Assembly (NCBI GenBank): GCA_003427395.1
Contig: BFEA01000215.1
Coordinates: 1,190,042-1,215,755, forward strand
Source: Chara braunii
Taxonomy: Eukaryota > Streptophyta > Charophyceae > Charales > Characeae
DNA length: 25,714 bases
Direction: 5' to 3'
A program made the position numbers and the translations under genes. Positions 9,240 to 18,049 of this stretch are shown here, piece by piece. The stretch's first letter is position 1, and the number at the start of each line of letters is the position of its first letter. The notes below the pieces were generated by a model. That model had not been told where the DNA came from. It searched no databases and worked only from the letters and a program-made list of their open reading frames with translations.

Positions 9240-10100
9240 GAGAGGACTGCCTGAACTCAGACTATTTGACTGATTTTTCCGCCGAGGTCTTTTTTGAGTG
9301 CGGCTGACGCTGTCGGGTGAGAACGTTCCACTAAATGTTATCGGAGCAGAGACGAAAGGGTCGAGCGGCGGATGGGAAGGGGGGAAGCAGCCAAAGAAGG
9401 AAAAAAAAAAAGTCGAACGAACCCAGACGCAGTGTGACGCCGCGTACATTCGATGAAGGAGATGGTGGAAGAAAACACGTGGGCGCGGTTGAAGATGCAC
9501 AACTCGCTTGTTCCTTAGCGGAATCGAGCGAGTGAAGAGGGGAGTTTGGGGTTTTAGCCCCGGGCGAGTGCAATGGCGTAGTTAGATTGGGAGGAGGATT
9601 AGTATAAGGAAAGGTTAGTGGAGAAAGGTCTGCGCGGAGGATGGCGGGAGAAGGCTATATCGAAGGGAAGAAGGTGAAGAGTGCATAGCTCATTCGATTC
9701 CCAACGAAATCGGACGAGGGAAAATGATATTCTTATGTTCTAGATTAGGTCGACCTCGAACTCCACGATCAGTTTGAGGGGAGAGTTAGTAGAAAGAAAG
9801 ATGAGAGGGAAAAATAGTGCGACGAGCTATGGCGGACGGAGAGAAGAGGAGGGAACAAGCTTACCTTGCTCGATGCTTGGCGAATTTAAGTGAGGGAGGA
9901 AGCTAGACGGGGATTTTAATTGCGAATCGAATGGTAAAGTCAGATTAGGATAAAGGTTAGTAGAATGAAAGATAAAAAAGAAAAGCATCGCGCAAGATTG
10001 TTGGAGGGAGGGGATACGGTCGTTGCAAGAAAACGGTGCCCCACTTGGTTCCCGATGAGATCAAGCCTAGGAAGAAACTAGTTAAATGTTCAAGGCCATT
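9240..10100 (+). repeat. ~180-bp tandem array, arm A
   Basis: Purine-rich units recur near 9,501, 9,688, 9,862 and 10,041. Most units carry a hairpin of related position and changing sequence: 9,502-9,508 with 9,527-9,533 (plus inner TTCC/GGAA); CTCATTCGATT near 9,689 against AATCGGACGAG (10 of 11 paired, counting one wobble); CTTGGT against ATCAAG near 10,045. The 9,862 unit is poorly paired. Counterpart of 18,050-19,490. Confidence 0.65.
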
Positions 10101-10259
10101 GCGGATCCGATGATAGCGTCCGATTTCACAATTATAGAGTAACGGACTTAGTGAGATGAGGTGCGAGAGTTGCGCCCGCGGGAGTAGTTAGCTGCTGCTT
10201 AAATGGGGAATGAATCTAACCGCATTTGCGGACAAATCCATTCGATTTTGTATGTATCA

Positions 10260-10430
10260 TTGAAACAAGTAGCGTGAGGCCAACCGTAAGGTTGGAGACT
10301 TACCTGTTGCTCGACGTTGCTCATCTTATCGATGGAAGTAGCACGGAGCAAGCCGCAGTGTTGGAGACTTACCTGTTGGCCGGTGCGCTGCTCATCCCAA
10401 GAGGTACACGGACTGTATTCTAACGGGACA
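10260..10430 (+). repeat. 69-bp tandem repeat, arm A
   Basis: GTTGGAGACTTACCTGTTG recurs at 10,291 and 10,360, a period of 69, with GCTCATC blocks also repeated. The embedded ACTTACCTG is the complement of a consensus 5' splice site (CAGGTAAGT). The same unit appears inverted in arm B (17,000-18,040) and in + orientation at 25,440-25,560. Confidence 0.8.
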
Positions 10431-10439
10431 GCCAATCCC

Positions 10440-11035
10440 GGATTACAGACGAAAGGAGGGGGGAACGGGCTCGTTCCCGTCGGAGTAGGTGACCACAGCT
10501 GCAGACTTCCTTGCTACCCCGCTATCTTCACGATTCTTGATCGAATCCGGCTGTTGACCCAAGCGGGAAGCAATTGTAGAGGTAGGAAGAGACAGAGAGG
10601 AGGAAGGAGGAGGCATGGCAAAAGTGTGGAAGGAAGCCATTTGACAAAAGAGGGTGGTGACCTCGTGCCGTAATAGGTGGAATGGGCAGACGCCGCGGGC
10701 TGCGTGGGACTGTGCAGGGTGACCTCTAGGTCACGAATCGGCTCGCCGCTCGCCGCTGCACTGCCAAATTTTTGCAGTGTGAATTGTAAATACGGCTATT
10801 GACTAAATTCTCAGACTGCCGTAACTGTAATTCTAAGTGTTTGTTAATTGATACTGTGTTTTTGCCCGTCATATTGTTGTAGTTGTGCTTAGATGTTGCT
10901 GTATCCCGCTGAGTCTGGCTGTAGAGGAACTGAGTCCTGTTGAAGGAAGAGGTCTTTGCGGCGATCGGGAGAATCGTCGGGGAACCAATAGGTGGCAGTT
11001 TGACTGCAGTTGCCTGAATAGGCTGCGTTTTGCTG
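10440..11035. other. Spacer with small palindromes, arm A
   Basis: No gene. GTGACCT (10,719) and AGGTCAC (to 10,734) form a 16-base near-palindrome. CACTGC and GCAGTG pair near 10,759-10,779. The corresponding place in arm B (16,030-17,000) is longer and only weakly similar. Confidence 0.5.
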
Positions 11036-11039
11036 TGTG

Positions 11040-11625
11040 TTACTACGAGTTCACATAAGTTTGGGTGACTTGGTTGCCTTGTTTATTTTGGGTTTTCTCA
11101 ATTTTCGTTGATTCTGAACGAGGGGGTCTGAGCATGTTCCATAAGTTAGGGTGACTCAGACCCTTCCTGTTTTATTTAAGGGAACGAATTAGGCAGAGGG
11201 TCAAACATGTTACATAAGTTTGGGTGGTCTTGGTTCAATGCCACGCACATGCCGGAACCAAAAGGCTATAACTTGACTATACTTTATTATTATTCTATCT
11301 ACGAACAGGCTGGTCAAACAGTGTTCCATAAGTTTGAGCGGTCTGACTATAACTTATCATAAACTGGATAGGGTATTAACTAAAAATAAATTTGTGGTAC
11401 GAAGGGGCAGATTGAATCTTGAGCTAAGATGATCGGTTTAGTTATCGGCTACCTCAAAAGGCTAAGTGTAGATAATTATATAAAATTGAGATACTTAAAC
11501 AGTTCAGGGCGACTAGGGTGACCTCGTCATATGCCCAAAGAAAAAAAAATTTGTTATGCCCTTTGTTTGTGTATATTCAATGACTGAGTTAGACATGTTC
11601 CATAAGTTTGGGTGGTCTGGCTTTA
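11040..11625 (+). repeat. Hairpin array, arm A (five copies)
   Basis: Five copies share the loop ATGTTCCATAAGTTTGGGTG with variations, enclosed by different stems: about 11,045-11,074; 11,124-11,132 with 11,155-11,163 (9 bp perfect); about 11,198-11,233 (bulged); 11,313-11,316 with 11,344-11,347 (weak); and 11,587-11,594 with 11,615-11,622 (8 bp including two T-G wobbles). Stem sequence changes while pairing is mostly kept. Homologous arrays lie at 15,420-16,017 and 24,600-24,860. Confidence 0.75.
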
Positions 11626-11639
11626 TGCCTTTTGTAAGC

Positions 11640-11900
11640 TGGGTATGAAGGGATAAATCATTGAAAGACTATGAACTATTGTTTGATAAAATTGACTTTG
11701 GACTGGTGAGAGTACTTACCTTTGTGGTTTGACTTTGCATGTGGCTGAGTGAGATCACTACTTAGTCTGAGTTTTCAGTTGATAGGTAGTTGCTTTAGAT
11801 GTTCGCCACATGCTAGAGCCATGAGAGTTAGTTTCAATTCCTGCATTTTCTTAGCTAAGTTTTTTCTTACTTCGGTCAATTTTTGCATTTTCTGGGATCT
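11640..11900. other. Spacer between hairpin array and 120/245-bp array
   Basis: AT-rich and matched in inverted orientation by 15,150-15,400 of arm B. The 91- and 75-codon frames starting nearby are not conserved in arm B. Confidence 0.5.
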
Positions 11901-12480
11901 TTTATTATACACATGGGCTTGTATAATCTTGGTAAGCCACTTTCTCTACGGGAAGCGCTGCCGAAATTTCTACAAAACCAAGGAGTTAGTCAGATTTTGT
12001 CTTTTCAAAGCTCAACTTATCTGACTTTTATATATGACTTAGTAAAAATTTGGAGAGTCTCATTTTCTAAATGGAGTACTGCCCGAAGTTTTTCTAATTC
12101 AGGGAGTTAGACAAACTTTGACTTTGAGAAGTCAAAGTCATTGTAGATTCTGAACTTAACTTTGTATAAATCTTGGATTTGCACATTTATAAAGGAAATG
12201 CTGCCGAATTTTTTACAAATCTAAGGAGTTAGTTAAATTATGTCTTAGTTGAACTAAGGTTTTGCTCTGGGTTCATATCTGACTTAGTAAAAATCTGAAA
12301 AATCTTATTTGCTAAAAATATTGTTGCCCAAATTTTTACTAATTCAGGTAGTTTGACAAAAATTGACTTTCTAGAACTAAAGATTGTTTTTATTTTCATA
12401 TTTGAGTTAGTGTAAATTCTGAAAAGAAACTTTTCCTACGGGAAACGATGCCGAAATTTTCTTAGTTTAAAGGAGATAGG
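11900..12480 (+). repeat. ~120/245-bp dimeric tandem array, arm A
   Basis: A GGGAAGCGCTGCCGAAATTT-like core followed by AAGGAGTTAG recurs at about 11,949, 12,195 and 12,440. A sister half-unit (TGCCCGAAGTTTTTCTAATT) lies at about 12,070 and 12,313. The larger period is therefore about 245 and the sub-period about 120. Some units carry a TTTCC/GGAAA mini-hairpin (12,432-12,445). Inverted copies lie at 14,830-15,100 and 24,000-24,230. Confidence 0.8.
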
Positions 12481-13209
12481 TTATATTTTAACAGGTGTCG
12501 GTTCTGACAATCCACTCTGTATAGAGGAGATTCTGCCAAAGGTCTGCCTTTTCTTTGGGCACTAGCTTAGAGGTATATTTAGACTTAATTTGTATGAGAA
12601 CCTTGAGTGAGATTATGATATGGAGATTATTCTCCATGGACTTATAGATTTAGCTTGAGGATTGACATGTCTTGTGTTACAGGTCCTCTTGATCGTTGGA
12701 TTCAAGATTTGGACTAGATTCAGCTTGATCCTACAAGGATCATCTTCTGTTATCACTGATAACACGTCGGTTGCTGATTCGTTGGTTTACGACTCAACTC
12801 CAATCCACTCTTACCACTCGACCTAAAGACTTTAGCCCTGTGGTTTGAATTGTTTCGTTGTGTTTTCACCCGGACTTTATTTGAATGGCCATTTAAGAAA
12901 AATACTGAGTATTTTATTTTGAGGAGTTGCACAAGAGTGAGACTTGCATGGCTAAAACGAGGGGTGTGAGTGCAGAGAATGGTTGAAGTTGACCCCGTGT
13001 AGTGCATTGACTTTTAGTTGAATCTTTGATGTGATTGCAGGTATGTTTGGTGGTTCGAACTTTGGATTTGACAGCCTGCAATCCGATACATATATATGGC
13101 TAAGAGGAGTCCCACTGTGATTGTGAGAAGTGATCGTCACATAATTATAACCCTCCATATATATGTAAATACATTTGTCTTCAGTGTTTCGCGCGGCTTA
13201 CCGTAATCG

Positions 13210-13640
13210 AGTGTAAGGGTTAAACAAATTATGTTTTTGAGAGAAAAGAGAGATCCCCTGTTATCCTTTATTTTTTTAAAAGTTTTTATAGTTGGACGCT
13301 GTAGTCCGTGACAGCCGTCAAAGTCAAACCCCTTGATGTCTTTCCAGACCCTAGATGATGGAGCTGGTCTCCAGGGCGATAAGAGTCGATTGCCACCACA
13401 GGTATGAACCTGTGTACCACCCACTCTCCGCAGGGTGCAGAAGAGGGTGTGATTCTTAACCGCACTTGGTGGTTGTCAAGCGTCGAGAGATCAATCCCTC
13501 AAAGCCCGTGTCAGTCGACACTTGAATGTCGAATCCGACCCTCGAGATTAACGAGGACCGCATGAGTATGGGTACTACATAGTACATCATCATTGCGACT
13601 GCTTGCGTATGCGTGCATTGTGAGTCGATATAAGTTAGCC
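13210..13640. mobile_element. Probable insertion in arm A with tRNA-like head
   Basis: Arm C (23,263-23,420) appears to lack this stretch: matches to A resume on both sides. It contains the tRNA-like module at 13,385-13,480. Boundaries are uncertain by tens of bases and I did not find a clear target duplication. A SINE or small composite insertion is the likely reading. Confidence 0.35.
13385..13480 (-). ncRNA. tRNA-like (Ser/Leu type) module
   Basis: On the minus strand there is an A-box-like AAGTGCGGTTAAGAATC, then a long variable region, then a T-arm-like stem CACAGGT/ACCTGTG (13,397-13,403 with 13,408-13,414) with loop TCAT preceded by GGT, close to a B box. The A-box spacing and long variable part resemble class II tRNAs. 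No good acceptor stem, so a tRNA-derived SINE head is more likely than a tRNA gene. Confidence 0.35.
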
Positions 13641-14000
13641 CTGCGTCAGCGCGGTTTTATACTAACTTTGAAGCCTCTCGCACGACGCCTATCCGAGTGT
13701 TGGATGACTACTAAGGGAATATGAGTGTTGTCGCGTTGTTTGTTCTGTGTCGTTTTATATATGTACGTGTGCGTGCGTGTTTTAATTTTTATGTGTTTAG
13801 AGTGCTGTACGCGTGGTGTGTGGGATGCGTCCTAGTCAACTGACGACAAGTCGCGCTTGGGACCTCAACCCCCCGAAACGTCGGTTCGCGTGCGGGTCCG
13901 ATAAAGACGTAAAACCGCGCATACCCCCTATGCTACAACGAACGAGAAATGCCCTTGGCTGGTCCACCTCTGCGATTGCAACTGATTAACTTTCGTGCTG

Positions 14001-14250
14001 TGGACAGGTAGCTCAGCGGGGATACGCCCACCGAAGGGAGCTAACAACTCCCGTAAGGTGGAGGTAAGTCGAGCCTCGCTTAGGCCCTATCCTGTCGTAG
14101 GGGCTTGCGAGAGGTATGGCTGGCGCATTCGGCTGGAGCGGCTTGCGGAAGCTCCACTTGTATTCCCGACGAGGATTAGACAAACTCCTGCGTGACGTGG
14201 CCGGGAGGGTTCCGCCCCGTTTTGTGTGGTGTTGGACTGATGCGCTCGGT
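14001..14250 (+). ncRNA. Inner structured module of arm A
   Basis: The most conserved part of the family, present three times (also 14,455-14,724 minus and 22,828-23,065 minus). It starts with TAGCTCAGCGGGGATACGCC, which contains a good A box. CCACC/GGTGG encloses GGGAG/CTCCC; CCTCGC pairs with GCGAGAGG; and a 7-base loop GCGCAYT is closed by a stem that differs in each copy (14,118-14,122 with 14,130-14,134 here). The pairing changes suggest a folded RNA. It lies at the inner end of every arm. Confidence 0.5.
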
Positions 14251-14454
14251 AGGTGGCGCCAATGCCTGGGATAACGGTTGTCTGTCGTTGTCCCTGGTGG
14301 AACGACATCCGGATATGAGAAAGTGAGAACTAGGCAAAATGAGAAGTTTTTTTGGGCTTTATGGTTCGCCGTTTGACAGAGAGCGAATGAGGATTGAGTG
14401 TGCGAGTTGGTTTTGGTTCGATACAGTAAGGGTGGCACGGGAGCGATAAGTGTT
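14251..14454. other. Central spacer between the arms
   Basis: About 200 bases without visible inverted similarity or gene. It would form the loop if the two arms were transcribed together and folded. Confidence 0.6.
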
Positions 14455-14724
14455 TTGACTATGCGCTCACGTTGTCGAGCGCATCGGTCCGGCACCGCAC
14501 AAGGCAGCGCGGGACCCTCCCGGCCGCGTCATGCAGGAGTTAGTTTGAGTCCTCGTCGTGAATGTACATGGAGCTTCCACAAGCCGCTCCGGCTGAGTGC
14601 GCCAGCTATACCTCTCGCGAGCCCCTACGACAGGACAGGGCCTACGCGAGGCACGACTTACCTCCACCTTACGGGAGCTGTCACCTCCCTTCGGTGGGCG
14701 TATCCCCGTCGAGCTATCAGTCCG
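14455..14724 (-). ncRNA. Inner structured module of arm B
   Basis: Minus-strand homologue of 14,001-14,250. The GCGCACT loop is closed by perfectly paired GCTG/CAGC (14,592-14,595 with 14,603-14,606). At its inner edge an 8-bp perfect stem appears (14,461-14,468 with 14,477-14,484) that is only partly present in A and C. A 145-codon frame overlapping this region is not kept in the other copies. Confidence 0.5.
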
Positions 14725-14829
14725 CCTCTACGCAAGTGCCCAAGCAACGGTAAACTAACGACAGAATCTCCCCTATTCAGGGTGGATCATCAGAATCGCC
14801 ACCTGTCAAAATATAATCTATCTCCTTTA

Positions 14830-15400
14830 AACTAAGAAAATTTCAGCAGCGCTTCCCGTATGAAAAATACCTTTCCATAATTTAAATCAGCCTAAATACG
14901 AAAATAGTCTTTGACTTTCCAAGGTTAAATTTTGTCTAACTCCCTAAATTAGCAAAAAATTGGACAACACCCCCTTTAGAAAACGAGACTTTCCAGATTT
15001 TTACTAAGTCATATATAAAATTTAGACAAGAACTTTGAAAAGTCAAAATTTGACCAACTCCTGGGATTTGCAGAAATTTCGGCAGCGCTTCCTGTAAAGA
15101 AAGTAACTTACCAAAATTTATACAAAGCCAAGTATAACAACTGATATCAGAAAATGCAGAAATTGACCTAAGTAAAAATAAAGTTAGCTCAGAAAATGTA
15201 GAAATTGAACTAACTCCTATCGCTCTAGCACGTGGCGAACAACTAAAGCAACTACCTGTCAAACTGAAACTAAGACTAAGTAGAGGCCTCACTCGGCCAC
15301 ATGCAGGCCAAACCGCAATGGTAAGTACTCTCACCAACCCAATTCACCTTTGGCAAACAATAGTTCATAGTCTTTCAATGATTTATCCCTTTATACCCAA
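14830..15400 (-). repeat. ~120/245-bp array, arm B
   Basis: Inverted units with the TTTCGGCAGCGCTTCC core at about 14,843 and 15,075, with the sister half-unit (ACAACACCCCC-containing) near 14,962. Period about 230. The 133-codon minus frame here has its counterpart only loosely in arm A and is interrupted there, so it is not taken as a gene. Confidence 0.7.
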
Positions 15401-15419
15401 CTTACATAGGGCATCGATT

Positions 15420-16017
15420 TAGGTCATTCATCTTAGAAACAATGCCAACTCTCTGCCTTAATTATACACGAACAGGCTGCACAACTACTTCTCTCTTCTT
15501 TGGGCATACGACTAAGCCATTCGTCTTAGAAACAATGCTTAGTCACCCTTAACTGTTTAAATAGCCAAGTTATATATATTTATCTAAACTTAGTCTTCAA
15601 AAGTGAGCGTAGGGCTGAGCCATTCGTCTTAGAAACAATGCTCAGCCTGCCCAAGTTACCTTCAGTTAGAACTCTTCGTGATAAGGCTATAATCAGACCA
15701 TTCGTCATAGAAACAATGTCTGGCTAGTCTTGTTCTCATAAACATATAGATAGAGAGTTATAGAAAAATCATATTCTTCTGTTCACATTATAATCCTGTG
15801 GCTTCAGACTTAGACCATTCATCTTAGAAACAATTTCTAGTCTTCAGCCTGAACCTCCCTCAGAAGAAAACAAAAACTTAAACCCTTTCAATCAGGCAGA
15901 CCCTCAGAAATAAACACAGCAATCAGGCCATTCATCTTAGAAACAATGCCTGACCCTTCAGAAAACAACCAAATAAACATAGCAGTTAGGCCATTCATCT
16001 TGGAAACAATGCCTGAC
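15420..16017 (+). repeat. Hairpin array, arm B (seven copies, covarying stems)
   Basis: Seven copies of the 19-base loop CATTCRTCTTAGAAACAAT start at 15,425, 15,518, 15,621, 15,699, about 15,816, 15,929 and 15,992. The stems differ: GACTAAGC/GCTTAGTC (8 bp), GGCTGAGC/GCTCAGCC (8 bp), CAGAC/GTCTG, AGACT-AGA/TCT-AGTCT with one bulge, TCAGGC/GCCTGA, and GTTAGGC/GCCTGAC with a T-G wobble. The first copy is weakly paired. Spacing is 63-117 bases and sequence between copies is not conserved. Given as + because the loop is written that way; the transcribed strand is unknown. Confidence 0.85.
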
Positions 16018-16019
16018 CC

Positions 16020-17000
16020 CATAAGACCCGTTTGAGCACAAGCAAAACTGCATTCCTCCTATCCTTCCCCCTGATGCAACCTCTTTGTTACAATTTGCTT
16101 TCAGATAAACAAAGAAACTGAATTTGCCATTATACATACATTCCTTTACTTACTCTGGTTTATGTCATGAAAGTCAAGCTAAGGTCAAAGGAGGGGTGCA
16201 TGCAATATACTCAGTCAATACACAGGGCACTGCACAGATAGGGGTTATACTGGGTTTATAAGGGAAAACAATGGATACCTCTGAGTTCCCTGCCTCCAGA
16301 ACTCCTCCTGAAGGGCAGGAGACTCCCGCAATCGGTCGGATGACTCCCCACAGAGTCTTGCTGCGGTCCTACGGGTTGCAATCCTGCCTGCCGCCTTCCT
16401 CTCAGAACCATTAGACTAGACTTAGAGTAAGAAGGGCAGGAGAAGATAATTTAAGACTCTCAGATCCAAGCGAGGTGCACTCAGACTCGCGGGAAAGGGC
16501 CTTGTTACCTCGACTCACTCGAGGGTCCCGCAATGGTAGCGAAACAACAACAGTTTGGTCAACGAAGTCAAACAGCTGAAGTTATCTCGCTGACGACCTC
16601 TTAGTTTGCAGCAGTAACCTCCTCGATACCCTTCCACTATCTCAATAGCGACTCCCTTTTTTAGGCCAAACCGCTGCTATCCAACCTAGAAGACTGTATT
16701 GACACCACCCATGCCCTTCATGCTCAACTTAAATGCGAGCACAACGATCCGAAGTGGGTATAACAACGGAGGACTGCGGCGAAGAGTATGATGGAGGGCA
16801 TAGTAAAGAAAGAATATGGCGCAGTCCTGCTAACCACCGGGCCACGCAGCAGAATAACAGCCACTCCCATACACCATACCAGGCCTTCAGTCTGAAGCTT
16901 AGCGTTTCCCTCTAGTTCTTAGCAACAACTCTGATTTCTACGGCAGTACCGTCAAAAATCCCAACACCACCAGCTATGCTTCGCTGCTGTAGTCGGACAC
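16020..17000. other. Arm B spacer without gene
   Basis: No supported gene. CCTCGA and TCGAGG pair near 16,509-16,525. Only patchy similarity to the equivalent arm A spacer (10,440-11,035). A 60-codon frame at 16,733 looks like chance. Confidence 0.5.
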
Positions 17001-18040
17001 GCAGCGAAACGTCCCCCTTGGCAACCGTAATAAGGCGTCCAACTAGAAAGCGCCGTATTGCACTGCAGGCAACAGCTTAGTGGCGGCACAACAAAAGGCT
17101 CAGGCAACCACGTAGCACCCTGCATCCTTCGTCCTCTTCTCAGCCTGCGATCGAACCTCCCCCATAACGCTCCGGCCACATGTAAACTCTCAACCATGAC
17201 TAGCCTCATGCTACTTTCATCAGTAGAAATGGGCATAAGCAAAGTGAGTGTCCCGTCTGAACACACCGGCCCGCTCAACAACTAGTGAAGCCGCACTGAC
17301 AAGCTGTTTATCAACAACACAACGCTATTCCCTTTGTCTGCCACCGCCAATGCTGCCTGTCCGAAGAGCAAATCTTCCGCGAGAGCACGGGGATGAACTC
17401 AGCTACTCACCAACTGCCTCCGATCGGACTCCCGCAGCCAAACATGTAAGTCTCCAACCCCGCGACCCACCCATTAGCTTACTCCAATCAGTATGATGGG
17501 TAACACACCGGTTAGCAGATTGGCCTGTGTCTCACAGCTGGCCCGCTATTGCGCAGGCTGGTGGGAAGAAACACACTTGTCAGCAAGCCCAACTGCAGTT
17601 CGTGCAGTTGTTCCCTTACCTCCCTGCTCCCAAATGAGGCAATAATGCACGAATGATAGACAGGTCTGCAGCCTCAAGGCCCACCTCCAACTTCCCTGTT
17701 TAGCAGGCCGAGTGGCTTGCCAGGCAGCAGGTAAGTCGGCAACTTCACTGCTCTCCTCCCCTTGTCAGCCCGTCTCCGTTGCTCTCCATGGCGAACCGCG
17801 CAGGTCACGACTTCGAGGTAAGCTCACATTCTTCGTGTCCCTTTCTCTCGCTCCCTCTCCCTTTTTGGCATCCTGTTGCACCGAACAAGGCAGGTACCAG
17901 ACTACGATGTCGGTGAGACCAGCTCACGCAGACTCCAGCAAACAATAGCACTCCCTGGGAGCAAATCTCCAATCTATGTGGTCCGCCCCACGCTACTTCC
18001 ATCGATAGGATGGGCAACTCACCACCCTTCCCGACAGTCA
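17000..18040 (-). repeat. 69-bp repeat array, arm B, decayed
   Basis: Inverted units are recognised by TCCAAC/GTAAGT blocks (17,444; 17,727) and by CATCGATAGGATGGGCA-type blocks (17,215-17,235; 18,000-18,020). Some keep the full CAGGTAAGT (17,729), others have lost it (ACATGTAAGT at 17,441). Short open frames here are repeat-derived. Confidence 0.6.
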
Positions 18041-18049
18041 CCGCACCTG

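Larger units (their letters stand above)
12574..14000 (+). repeat. 1.4-kb module present in A and C, absent from B
   Basis: Arm B joins sequence equivalent to 12,573 directly to sequence equivalent to 14,001, at 14,724/14,725. Arm C carries most of the module in inverted form (23,066-24,000). Inside are two hairpins at 12,735-12,760 (GATCCT/AGGATC and TGTTATC/GATAACA, the second strengthened in C) and a 9-bp stem 13,033-13,041 with 13,075-13,083. Confidence 0.7.
8015..14250 (+). mobile_element. Arm A: 6.2-kb non-coding repeat element
   Basis: This stretch is the inverted counterpart of arm B (14,455-20,722). The order of blocks is the same in both: outer palindrome, conserved leader, ~180-bp array, 69-bp array, hairpin array, ~120/245-bp array, inner module. 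No open frame is shared between the arms, so the element looks non-coding. Arms made of tandem repeats and facing each other across a small middle recall foldback (FB-type) transposons. A non-autonomous retroelement pair or a segmental inverted duplication are alternatives. No target duplication was found. Confidence 0.7.

Noticed and set aside
14013-14835. 160- and 145-codon frames over the inner modules
   Set aside because: They follow the structured module, where changes preserve base pairing rather than reading frame, and they are not shared by arm C.
15420-16017. CRISPR-like array
   Set aside because: Repeat spacing is irregular (63-117 bases), repeats are only the loop plus variable stems, and the sequence is eukaryotic in character.
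17205-17240. Hammerhead ribozyme candidate (CTGATGA on the minus strand)
   Set aside because: The conserved GAAA partner and the required helices are missing; sister repeat units have a different sequence there.
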